Below are positions 52,101 to 59,357 of a DNA stretch of 64,000 nt, piece after piece. How positions within the stretch are numbered: position 1 is the stretch's first letter; each line of letters opens with the position of its first letter. This DNA comes from JACNJU01 sp964490815 (lineage in GTDB: Bacteria > Pseudomonadota > Alphaproteobacteria > Rhodospirillales > JABHCV01): NCBI GenBank assembly GCA_964490815.1, contig CAZBEC010000007.1:124001-188000 (forward strand), given 5' to 3'. The notes beneath the pieces are model-generated. The model did not search any database and was not told the origin of the DNA. It saw nothing but the letters and a program-made list of their open reading frames with translations. The position numbers and the translations under genes are program-made.

Positions 52101-54010
52101 CTGTCGTAAACGCCAAGGTCGTACACGACAACACCTTCACATTCGAACGTGTGACGTTCGGCGTAAATGATGCCGACAATCCTTCTGCCTCATCACTGAC
52201 CTTCACGGTTAGCGCCATTCCCGCCAACGGCAGCATCAAGCTAAGTGGCAGCCCACTTTCCGTAAATGGCACGTTCACTCAGGCCGATGTTAATGCGGGG
52301 AATGTTACCTACATTCACGACGGGACGGCTACGACCACGGACAGCTTCCAGTTCACGGTATCAGACGGTGTTACCACTACCGTAACCCAGACATTCAACA
52401 TGCAGGTGACGTCGGACGAATTTACCGGCGGTTTCGGAAAAGACTCCGTAACCCTGAGCGCGGCGCAATCCTCCGCGCGCGTCGATTTGGCGGAAGGAAC
52501 GGATTCCCTGACGTTGGCCAATGGCACCAATAATGTGATTGTCGCCAATACGGAAACCGTGGTTGGGGGCAGCGGCACCGATTCCGTTGTCATCGGAAAT
52601 TCGGGGCCGATTACGTCGCTGCAATTTGACGGCACCGATGATTACGTTCTATTGCCCGGCACCGCCTACGACAATATCGCCGCAGGTACGGTGGAGGCCT
52701 GGGTCAAGGTAAGCGATTTCAACAGCGCCAATATCATTATAGCCAAACAGAAAGACGGTGTGGACACCATGGGCGTTTTCGGCATTGGCGGCACAGGAGG
52801 CTCCGGCTTCACCAGCACAACCCAGGGCGCTTTGACATGGCACGGCTGGAACACCGGCGGCACGGCTGTCAGTTCCGGCACTATCACAGCCGGAGAATGG
52901 CACCATGTGGCGGTAACTTTCAGCACTAGCCAAGCCAGATTTTACATCGACGGAGTTCTGGATAGCACCATCGGCGGCAATTTCCACGTTCCCAGCAACA
53001 CCTCTGCTGACAGCACTATCGGGGACTTGATTACCGGTGGAACCACAAACTTCGAACCCTTTGGCGGCGAAATTTCATCTGTCCGGGTGTGGACGGCGGA
53101 ACGAACTTTGAGCGAAATCCAAAGCGATCTAAGCGGTTCTCCAATCGGCGATACAACGAAATTGGCCGCGGAATGGCTTTTAGCTGACGGCAGCGGCACC
53201 TCCATCGCCGATACCAGTAGCAACAGCAATACCGGTACACTCTACAACCAGACTGGAGGGTCAGAAACCTGGATCACCAACAGTTCCAGCACTAACACGT
53301 CAACAACGCTTAGCGGTGTTGAGACAATTGTTGGCAGTAACGGGGCCGACACAATTACCGTCAGCGGGTCAACCGCGGCGACCATCACGGGCGGCGAGGG
53401 GGCAGACACAATTACGGGCGGTACAGGCACAGATTCCATCACCGGCGGCAAGGGTGCGGATACCCTGACCGGTGGTAGCGGTATCGACACTTTCACGGTC
53501 ATCACCGCCGACGTCGCCGCAGCAGGAACGACATCGGCAGCCTATGACACCTTAAGTGATTTTACAGCAGGGGTAGGCGGCGACATTTTCGACTGGGACA
53601 CCGCATTCAGCAACGCTGGAAATACCATTGGTGCAAGCGGCGCTAACATCCCATCAACAGGCTTCCTGTCCGCTGCCATTAGCGACACCGTCATCACGGG
53701 CTCCACTACGACCGAAGACGTCTACTTCGAATTCACCGGCGCTAGCCTGGGTTCAAATGACATAGTCGTTGGCTCAACAACATCGGCCACAATTGAAAGT
53801 TGGGCTGCCGCAGCCCTTTCCACTGTCGATCATGCATCGGGCGATAACCTGATTTTCGCCATGTACGACAACGGCGCGACGTCCGCTTCCGTGGCCTTCC
53901 TGGAATTTACAGGAGACGCAACAACAACCGGCATCACCGCCTCGGAACTTCAAGTTATCGCAGTTGCAGACGTCGCCCAGGACAGTCTCGAGGCCAACAA
54001 TATTACCTAA
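49142..54010 (+). CDS. Giant modular surface/secreted protein 1: FecR domain, Ala/Glu rod, FG-GAP, cadherin-like, LamG, RTX
   Basis: 1622 residues. Order: prefix-like strand segment (WLLKADFAPQGSDLLLTGPD, GAQVLVRDFYN) recalling the BapA/Bap prefix; FecR-type domain at about 110-230 (GRVEATDGLVEAIRVDGTKV; ITFIDDTTFSLGEEGRMVID; ATIGIRGTKVAGRA); alanine/glutamate heptads (about 325-410); EMQAQAEAFAAFGGP; Gly/Asp/Pro linker with GGDPLFG repeats; FG-GAP/VCBS units (DVDNDGDLDVV, DIDGDGDIDAV, DLDGDGDLDLF); a cadherin-like repeat (ANGSIKLSGSPLSVNGTFTQ); LamG (GTVEAWVKVSDFN); RTX nonapeptides (GGEGADTITGGTGTDSITGG); closing domain SVAFLEFTGDATTTG. No signal peptide; C-terminal RTX fits type I secretion. 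GGAGGG precedes the ATG. No transporter genes are visible. Confidence 0.85.
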   Translation: MAQAGYSQSYTLSSSGASVKVLQAVDGGQLTVPGNAWLLKADFAPQGSDLLLTGPDGAQVLVRDFYNLETPPDLLTDSGAMISADLAIRLAGPAAPGQVAALGVELAQAGESIGRVEATDGLVEAIRVDGTKVALSKGDDIFQGDTLVTGKGAAVGITFIDDTTFSLGEEGRMVIDEMVYDPGTQEGGFNASLVQGVFSFVSGQIAKTGPDAMTVSTPVATIGIRGTKVAGRAAQEGSDNTISLLPETDAQGNQIVGELAVTNQGGTVTLNAVGATVQMSSAFAPPPAPVVFSQQQLQQNYGAALTTLSTTAAAKASADAAEDAAQAEQAEAEAQAAEAEAEEAAAEAEAAAAEAEAAAAEAEASGDPEAIAAAEAAAAEAEAKAAEAEAKAAEAEAAAAEAEAATQEAEQSAQRSEQANTEMQAQAEAFAAFGGPVPGDGPSGAGATGEEPGPTDGDAPPDGGNPEGGDAPPEGGPLADDGSNLPGDGSLPEEGPLPEGDGNLFTGGGADPFLGGSDPFFGGGDPLIGGSGDDPLFGSGDPLLGGGGDDPLFGGGDPLFGSGGDPLFGDGDGPIFNDPDDPPPPPGGGKEGDGGGGGGSSSSNATPKVTMQNVAVHSGSNLGFTNAANFDSLVTNSFQAGASGLADVDNDGDLDVVINGYDSVAGSSSADTYVGLNDGSGNFTYSATNMNKSMGRFELTDVNDDGKIDIVGVENSTTSQPVYFGDGAGGFTSSGQTISTTGGIVGALNVGVADLNGDGLKDMFVNVDSGNKVYLNAQNGDAAGTFTDTGQSLATTKGTPSYRAVALGDIDGDGDIDAVTSSWAEAGDVWKNDGSGTFTSHQVLSTISSSAGNGIDLGDLDGDGDLDLFVFNRGTTVANRAMLNDGTGTFTDTGQNLGATSGGDTVRQGGQLADIDGDGDLDAISATDGKMEIFINDGSANFTQSSLNVGTGWSTQVHAGDLNGDSTKDVLVANYATGSHILTNDLPVVNAKVVHDNTFTFERVTFGVNDADNPSASSLTFTVSAIPANGSIKLSGSPLSVNGTFTQADVNAGNVTYIHDGTATTTDSFQFTVSDGVTTTVTQTFNMQVTSDEFTGGFGKDSVTLSAAQSSARVDLAEGTDSLTLANGTNNVIVANTETVVGGSGTDSVVIGNSGPITSLQFDGTDDYVLLPGTAYDNIAAGTVEAWVKVSDFNSANIIIAKQKDGVDTMGVFGIGGTGGSGFTSTTQGALTWHGWNTGGTAVSSGTITAGEWHHVAVTFSTSQARFYIDGVLDSTIGGNFHVPSNTSADSTIGDLITGGTTNFEPFGGEISSVRVWTAERTLSEIQSDLSGSPIGDTTKLAAEWLLADGSGTSIADTSSNSNTGTLYNQTGGSETWITNSSSTNTSTTLSGVETIVGSNGADTITVSGSTAATITGGEGADTITGGTGTDSITGGKGADTLTGGSGIDTFTVITADVAAAGTTSAAYDTLSDFTAGVGGDIFDWDTAFSNAGNTIGASGANIPSTGFLSAAISDTVITGSTTTEDVYFEFTGASLGSNDIVVGSTTSATIESWAAAALSTVDHASGDNLIFAMYDNGATSASVAFLEFTGDATTTGITASELQVIAVADVAQDSLEANNIT
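50118..50375 (+). repeat. Heptad DNA/protein repeat, giant gene 1
   Basis: Near-exact 21-base units encode AEAEAAA-type heptads, interrupted once by the hinge SGDPEAIAAA. The same block with the same hinge recurs in the two following genes. The encoded segment should be a long, uninterrupted helix or coiled coil. Confidence 0.85.
50660..50865 (+). repeat. GGDPLFG-type low-complexity repeat, giant gene 1
   Basis: Imperfect units of the type GGGDP(L/F)FG in a Gly/Asp-rich stretch. Codons vary between units (for example ggcggcgatccc and ggtggcggtggtgatgat), so selection acts on the protein rather than on recent slippage alone. Confidence 0.8.
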
Positions 54011-54049
54011 TAACTCCCTCTTTGCGGCGTAAGGATGTCTTTTTGTCGG

Positions 54050-54073
54050 CGATTCAGTGAATCGTAACTTTTT
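54050..54073 (+). terminator. Possible weak terminator after giant gene 1
   Basis: Six-base stem CGATTC-AGT-GAATCG followed by TAAC and five T, 40 bp after the stop. The stem is short and AT-containing, so termination is uncertain. Confidence 0.35.
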
Positions 54074-54168
54074 GCTCCTACGGTAGTCGCCATTGACGCC
54101 TGACACGGCGTCATCAGTCCGGCAATTCGATAAAAATAATATCGAAAAACAGAAAATAATGATGATTT

Positions 54169-54184
54169 TGTGACGTACGTCACA
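54169..54184. promoter_or_regulatory. CRP/FNR-family operator upstream of giant gene 2
   Basis: TGTGACGTACGTCACA is a perfect 16-bp palindrome matching the CRP core TGTGA-N6-TCACA. It lies about 220 bp before the ATG. A TTAACT at 54206-54211 is placed as the -10 of a class II CRP promoter would be, but it is a poor match. A long leader would follow. The binding protein, if any, is not in the window. Confidence 0.6.
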
Positions 54185-54402
54185 GCGACTCGATCTTATT
54201 TTCTCTTAACTTATCGTTGGAAGGCCGGACTCCTTGAAGAAGGCGTTCCTGAATCGATGCCGCTTCTATTGAGCGGGATCAATTCATTAGCCCATAAATG
54301 ATTTATGGTAACAAAACTGTATGCGGCGCTGGTTGATAACCCTGTTGTCGAAAAGCGCCCGATTAAACGCCTTCAGAATGAAGACTTAAGCGAGAAGAAC
54401 TC

Positions 54403-57400
54403 ATGGCACAGCAAGCATTTTCGACGACATCCTCCCCCTCCATTAACGTCCTTGAAGCCGATTCCGGTGGACATCTAACCATCCCGGGGGAATCTTGGCT
54501 TCTGAAGGCCGATTTTGCGCCCCAGGGTTCAGATTTGCTGCTGACTGGCCCTGACGGCGCACAGGTCCTGATTCGCGATTTCTTCAATCTCTATACACCG
54601 CCCGATCTGATTACTGAAACGGGCGCGATGATCCCCGCCGATCTGGCCGTCAAGCTGGCAGGTCCCGCCGCGCCGGGCCAATTCGCCTTGCTGGAAAACG
54701 GCCCCTTCGCTGAACTGGCGCAGGCCGCTGAATCCATCGGCCGGGTCGAGGCCACCGACGGTCTGGTGGAAGCGATTAGAGTTGATGGCACCAAGGTAGC
54801 TTTGTCCAAAGGCGACGATGTTTTCCAGGGCGATACGCTGGTTACGGCCAAGGGTGCGGCTATTGGTATTACGTTCGTCGACGACACCACTTTCTCGTTG
54901 GGCGAGGAAGGCCGCATGGTGATTGACGAGATGGTTTACGATCCCGGCACCCAAGAGGGCCAATTCAGCGCCAATCTGGTTCAGGGCGTTTTCTCGTTCG
55001 TCAGCGGTCAAATCGCCAAGACGGGTCCCGAAGCCATGACGGTAACCACGCCTGTGGCCACCATCGGCATTCGCGGAACCAAAGTTGCCGGGCGCGCCGC
55101 TCAGGAGGGCTCAGACAATACGATCTCCCTGTTGCCCGAGGTCAATCCCGACGGCACCCAGACAGTAGGTGAATTGTCAGTGACCAACCAGGGCGGCACG
55201 GTGACCCTGAATGCTGTCGGTGCGACGGTACAAATGACGAGCGCTTTCCAGGCCCCTCCCCCGCCGGTGGTTTTTTCACCGCAGCAAATCCAGCAGAACT
55301 TCGGCTCAACCCTGACAACCCTGACAACGACGGTCGCCGAAAAAGCAAATACGGAAGCTCAGCAAAACGCCCAGGAAGCCGAGCAGGCCCAAGAACAGGC
55401 CCAAGCAGCGGAAGTTGAAGCCGAACAAGCGGCGGCTGAAGCCGAAGCGGCTGCTGCTGAAGCCGAGGCTGCGGCAGCGGCGGCTGAAGCCGCGGGTGAT
55501 CCGGAAGCCATAGCGGCGGCGGAAGCGGCCGCGGCGGAAGCTGAAGCAAAAGCGGCTGAAGCGGAGGCCAAGGCGGCGGAAGCCGAAGCCAAGACCGCAG
55601 AAGCGGAAGCCAAAGCGGCGGAAGCGGCGGAAGCAGAAGCCATCGCCGAACATGCAAACAACGAAATGCAGGCCCAGGCCGAAGCCTTCGCCCAATTTGG
55701 CGGTCCCTCCCCTGATGGACCCGCCGAGGGTGACTCGCCGCCCGAAGGCGAAGCACCCCCGGACGGTGAACCGCAGGCCGGTGACGGCGAAACGCCGCCC
55801 GATGGCGATCAGCAGGCGGCGGACGGCGAAGCGCCTCCTGACGGTGAAGGTGAACCCCTGCCGGAGGGCGAAGGCGATCAATTGGCCGAAGGTGAAGGTG
55901 GCCCCATTGGAGAAGGCCCCGGACCAGAAGGACCCGGTCCGGACGGCGGCGCGATTGACGAGGCCGCCAGGGAAGCGACGCAGGCAGCGCTTGATGCGGG
56001 CGCTACCCAGGAAGAAGCCGCCCAGGCCGGATTCGAGGCTGCCCGTGAGCAGGCTATTGCTGAGGGCGCCACCCCGGAAGAAATCGCGGCGGCCGAACAG
56101 GCTTTTAATGATGCCTTGGCTGCTGGCCTTAGCCCGGAAGACGCCATGCAGGCGGCGGGCGACGCCGCCGGTCAGATTAATCCTGAAGGCCCCGGAGGTC
56201 CCGGGCCGGACGGTGGCGATCCCAACCAAAGCCTTCCCCCCGGCGTCAATCCGGCGGAAGTTGAGCAGGCGGCAACGGAGGCCTATGAAGAAGCGCTGGC
56301 CAGCGGCGCATCCCGTGAAGAAGCGCAGGCAGCGGCCAACGAGGCGGCCAGTAAAACGGTGATGGCGATCGTAGAAAACCAGCCCTTTACCGAGGGTAGC
56401 GGCTTTGGAGATCCAAGTTCACAAGAAGGCATTGGCGGTCCGACTGCCGGTGAAGGTGATCCGAATGCAACGGGAAACCTTGGCGGCACCACAACCACTT
56501 CCGGAGGATTATCCGGCGGCGACCCTTTCTTTGGTAGCGGCGGCGGCGATCCCTTCTTCGGCGGAGGAGACCCGTTCTTTGGCGGCGGCGATCCCTTCTT
56601 CGGTGGCGGCGATCCTTTTTATGGCGGCGGTGATCCGTTATATGGGGGAAGTGGTGGCGACAATTTTTATGATCCCTATGGCGGTGATCAGCATGATTTC
56701 CATTTTGAGTTCAATCCGTTGCTGGACACCCAGGTTATCAATCTGGGTGGCCCGGAAGATGGCCCAATAGATGGGGGTATTATCGGTGGCGGTGGATTCA
56801 AGGAAATCTTGAATGCATCTTCGAGTAATGATGCCCTTGTTGGTGGAGACGACAACACCCAATTCGTCATGACCCAGGGTTCTACATTGGGCGGCGATGA
56901 TACCGTCAATGGCGGTGGCGGCACCGACGAAATCGCTTTCAAGAACCTTGACGATCTGTGGATGGTCTACAATGCGGACGCCAATCCACCGGTAGCGTCC
57001 TATTCGACCAGCGACAGCTCCGTCAATGGCACCGTTACGTTGACTTCCGTCGAACAGCTATTCGTCAACGACGGCACTGTTTCCCTATCGGATGCCTCAA
57101 CCAATGGCGCGCAAACAAATGCCAACGGCATTCGTCTGGCGTTTTCCGACACGGATACGGGTTTCGGCTATATCTGGGCGGGATCAAGCGCGGGCAACAC
57201 CATCGATTTGCGCGACACCGATTCGGCGAAAACCGTCGGCACGGTGACTCACACCATCGACGACACCAAGATTCTGGGCAGCATTATCTTCGGTAAGGAA
57301 GGCAACGATGACATCACCGGCACCAAATCCGGCGATACCATCTTCGGCGGCGCGGATAACGATACCTTCCGCATTCAGGAAGCGGATTCCAACAACAGCG

Positions 57401-58848
57401 ACATCATGCTGGGAGGCTCGGGAGACGACACCTTCCTGATTACGGCCGATACCGGCGATAACACTATGGCAGGCGGCTCCGGCACGGACACCGTCGATTA
57501 TTCAGGGCTAGGCACAACCTTGACAGTCAATTTCGGCTCTACGTCCATCGGCGTCAACCGCTCGTCAAATCAGGACGGCCTGAACGGTATTGAAACCCTG
57601 ATCGGCGGCGGCAACAGCGATACCTTCGTCATTAATTCCGGGTTGACCGTGGACGTCAATATTGATGGTTCCAGCGGCGTTGGCGATACGATCCGCACTT
57701 TCTCGTCCGGCGTCACCATGAACGGCACGGTGTCCAACGTCGAAGTGTTTGCCATTTCCGGCTCGAACGGCAGCGACAACATCACAATTTCAGGCAATTT
57801 TGTCAGCGACGCCGACGGCACGCCGACAAACCACGCCTTCAACGGCGCTTTCGGCGGCGCGGATAACGACACACTGACCGGTAACGCCAGCGTCAATTAC
57901 CTGACCGGCGGCACCGGGGCCGACACCATGGACGGCGCAGGGGCGAGCGACACCTACTATCTTTCGGCATCAGCAGGGGATTTTGCCAGCGGCGAAAGCA
58001 TCGCAGATACCGGCGGCAGCGGAACTGACACCGTTACCATGACCTCTGCCGGAGCTGTCGATTTTAGCTCAGGCACGTTAACAGGCATTGAGACACTCAA
58101 TTTCTACGGTGCGGACACCGGCACCCAGGCGACCATGACGGCGACCCAGATGAACGCTATCACCACTTACGGCAATTTGGGCGGCAGCAATGATCAACTT
58201 ATCCTCAGTTCGGCGGCGACGGTCAACTTGAGCTCCGTTTCGTTGAGCGGATTGGAACTGATCAAGGGTTCGTCGGGTGGTGAAAACATTACTGGCTCTA
58301 CTGCCGGCGACACCATCGAGGGCGGATCCGGCGGCGATACTATGAACGGTAATGGCGGCGCCGATATCTTCCAGTATTCCGAACTCACCGACGGCGCGTC
58401 GGCCAATGCCGTCACTGGTTACGACACCCTTCAGGGATTTGCCAGTGGTACGGAAAAAATTCACTTTGCCGGAAATCTCGCGGCTACGATTGACGATGTT
58501 TCTGCCAATTCGGTTCTCAATTGGACGACGGACACGGGTAGCGGCACCGCCGTCGATATCACATCGACGAAAGAAGCCTTTCGCATTACCAGCGCAGCGG
58601 GTCTTTCCGATGCTGACCTGATAACGAGTGGATGGGCCAATGTTCTAGGCCAAATTAATACCAATACGATTACGTCCGGTGATGGCGATGACGCGATAAT
58701 AGCTGTTCAGGGAACATCCGATACCGCGATCTACTACTATCTGGAAGATACCGGTGGTACTTCGAATAGCGTTGAAGCCACTGAGTTGACCCTCGTCTCT
58801 CTCGTTGATAACGCACTGCTCGAAACATCGGATTTCACGACGGCCTAA
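54403..58848 (+). CDS. Giant modular surface/secreted protein 2: FecR domain, Ala/Glu rod, helical repeats, RTX
   Basis: 1481 residues. The first ~285 residues closely match protein 1 (SWLLKADFAPQGSDLLLTGP; GRVEATDGLVEAIRVDGTKV; ATIGIRGTKVAGRAAQEGSD). Then the Ala/Glu heptad rod with hinge AGDPEAIAAA, NNEMQAQAEAFAQFGGP, and a Gly/Glu/Pro/Asp linker. Next is a block of helical repeats of the AGATQEEAAQAGFEAAREQA, EGATPEEIAAAEQAF, AGLSPEDAMQAAGDAA and SGASREEAQAAANEAA type. A run of GGGDPFF units follows. The rest is beta-rich with RTX-like GGADNDT and GGSGTDT units to a closing domain ending SVEATELTLVSLVDNALLET. No signal peptide. The ribosome site is weak (GAGAAG). Confidence 0.85.
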   Translation: MAQQAFSTTSSPSINVLEADSGGHLTIPGESWLLKADFAPQGSDLLLTGPDGAQVLIRDFFNLYTPPDLITETGAMIPADLAVKLAGPAAPGQFALLENGPFAELAQAAESIGRVEATDGLVEAIRVDGTKVALSKGDDVFQGDTLVTAKGAAIGITFVDDTTFSLGEEGRMVIDEMVYDPGTQEGQFSANLVQGVFSFVSGQIAKTGPEAMTVTTPVATIGIRGTKVAGRAAQEGSDNTISLLPEVNPDGTQTVGELSVTNQGGTVTLNAVGATVQMTSAFQAPPPPVVFSPQQIQQNFGSTLTTLTTTVAEKANTEAQQNAQEAEQAQEQAQAAEVEAEQAAAEAEAAAAEAEAAAAAAEAAGDPEAIAAAEAAAAEAEAKAAEAEAKAAEAEAKTAEAEAKAAEAAEAEAIAEHANNEMQAQAEAFAQFGGPSPDGPAEGDSPPEGEAPPDGEPQAGDGETPPDGDQQAADGEAPPDGEGEPLPEGEGDQLAEGEGGPIGEGPGPEGPGPDGGAIDEAAREATQAALDAGATQEEAAQAGFEAAREQAIAEGATPEEIAAAEQAFNDALAAGLSPEDAMQAAGDAAGQINPEGPGGPGPDGGDPNQSLPPGVNPAEVEQAATEAYEEALASGASREEAQAAANEAASKTVMAIVENQPFTEGSGFGDPSSQEGIGGPTAGEGDPNATGNLGGTTTTSGGLSGGDPFFGSGGGDPFFGGGDPFFGGGDPFFGGGDPFYGGGDPLYGGSGGDNFYDPYGGDQHDFHFEFNPLLDTQVINLGGPEDGPIDGGIIGGGGFKEILNASSSNDALVGGDDNTQFVMTQGSTLGGDDTVNGGGGTDEIAFKNLDDLWMVYNADANPPVASYSTSDSSVNGTVTLTSVEQLFVNDGTVSLSDASTNGAQTNANGIRLAFSDTDTGFGYIWAGSSAGNTIDLRDTDSAKTVGTVTHTIDDTKILGSIIFGKEGNDDITGTKSGDTIFGGADNDTFRIQEADSNNSDIMLGGSGDDTFLITADTGDNTMAGGSGTDTVDYSGLGTTLTVNFGSTSIGVNRSSNQDGLNGIETLIGGGNSDTFVINSGLTVDVNIDGSSGVGDTIRTFSSGVTMNGTVSNVEVFAISGSNGSDNITISGNFVSDADGTPTNHAFNGAFGGADNDTLTGNASVNYLTGGTGADTMDGAGASDTYYLSASAGDFASGESIADTGGSGTDTVTMTSAGAVDFSSGTLTGIETLNFYGADTGTQATMTATQMNAITTYGNLGGSNDQLILSSAATVNLSSVSLSGLELIKGSSGGENITGSTAGDTIEGGSGGDTMNGNGGADIFQYSELTDGASANAVTGYDTLQGFASGTEKIHFAGNLAATIDDVSANSVLNWTTDTGSGTAVDITSTKEAFRITSAAGLSDADLITSGWANVLGQINTNTITSGDGDDAIIAVQGTSDTAIYYYLEDTGGTSNSVEATELTLVSLVDNALLETSDFTTA
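55370..55645 (+). repeat. Heptad DNA/protein repeat, giant gene 2
   Basis: AEAEAAA-type heptads, with AGDPEAIAAA as central hinge and AEAKAAE variants after it. Same position and design as in giant genes 1 and 3. Confidence 0.85.
56515..56660 (+). repeat. GGGDPFF heptapeptide tandem repeat, giant gene 2
   Basis: Tandem units GGGDPFF, GGGDPFY and GGGDPLY encoded by about 21-base units (ggcggcggcgatcccttctt variants). The start of the run is more degenerate (GGDPFFGSGGGDPFFG). Confidence 0.85.
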
Positions 58849-58856
58849 GTGGATTG

Positions 58857-59026
58857 TCCCGAACCTGTTACTCACCATTCGCGACAATGGCGCAACAACC
58901 AGCACGGTTGCGTTTTTCGAGTTTACGGGCGATGCGACAACAACCGGTATCGACGCCACTGAACTGCAATTGGTTGCCGTTGCTGATATTGCACAGGATT
59001 CGCTCGAGGGTGGTAATATCACCTGA
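58857..59026 (+). pseudogene. Orphan C-terminal fragment of a giant-protein paralogue
   Basis: Immediately after the stop of giant gene 2, another frame encodes IRDNGATTSTVAFFEFTGDA, then GIDATELQLVAVADIAQDSL to a TGA at 59024. This matches the last ~50 residues of giant protein 1 (YDNGATSASVAFLEFTGDAT; SELQVIAVADVAQDSLEANN). No start codon or ribosome site belongs to it. It is a remnant from a deletion or recombination between tandem copies, or the true C-terminus of gene 2 lost by a frameshift. Confidence 0.75.
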
Positions 59027-59357
59027 AGGCGGAAACTTTCCTGCTCGTCATCCGGTGGAATTGTAGGCTTTGGTCTCTAAATTAGATTCCAACTAATATG
59101 TGTATTATTTGTATCGATTCGATACTTCTGCGACTAACCACGTTTACAAACATATGTTTTTGTATACAGTGATATCCGAGATTCCTCTTGGGGTGGAATT
59201 TGAACTTTCTTTGATGCCGCTTACACTTTCGGCGTCAGGTATTTATTTCAGGGTATCCTCGGCAACAGGGTGAACCCCGTATAACCGAACCAAAGGATTT
59301 GCGCAGGGATAACCCCTGCGAAAGCCGTAAACGCTTCTTGGGGGAGGCGATATCCGG
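59027..59357 (+). promoter_or_regulatory. Intergenic/leader region before giant gene 3
   Basis: 331 bp with no gene. It contains the perfect 15-base palindrome GTATCGATTCGATAC (59111-59125) in an AT-rich stretch, a likely operator. Near the start codon is a hairpin CGCAGGG-ATAAC-CCCTGCG (59302-59320) followed by AAAGCC and then the GGAGG ribosome site. I tested the c-di-GMP riboswitch pattern by eye and did not find the conserved core. Confidence 0.45.

Larger units (their letters stand above)
54011..54402. other. Intergenic region between giant genes 1 and 2
   Basis: 392 bp without a gene. It holds a weak terminator-like hairpin, an inverted repeat TGACGCC/GGCGTCA (54094-54113), another TTCGAT/ATCGAA (54126-54146), and a perfect CRP-type palindrome (54169-54184). 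Near the gene 2 start, GGCGCT and AGCGCC can pair around GGTT-GAT-AACC. The region is AT-rich compared with the flanking genes and looks like a true promoter region. Confidence 0.6.

Noticed and set aside
59230..59350. Possible c-di-GMP (GEMM) riboswitch before giant gene 3
   Set aside because: AGGG and GCGAAAGCC fragments recall it, but the conserved core and the tetraloop-receptor order are not there.
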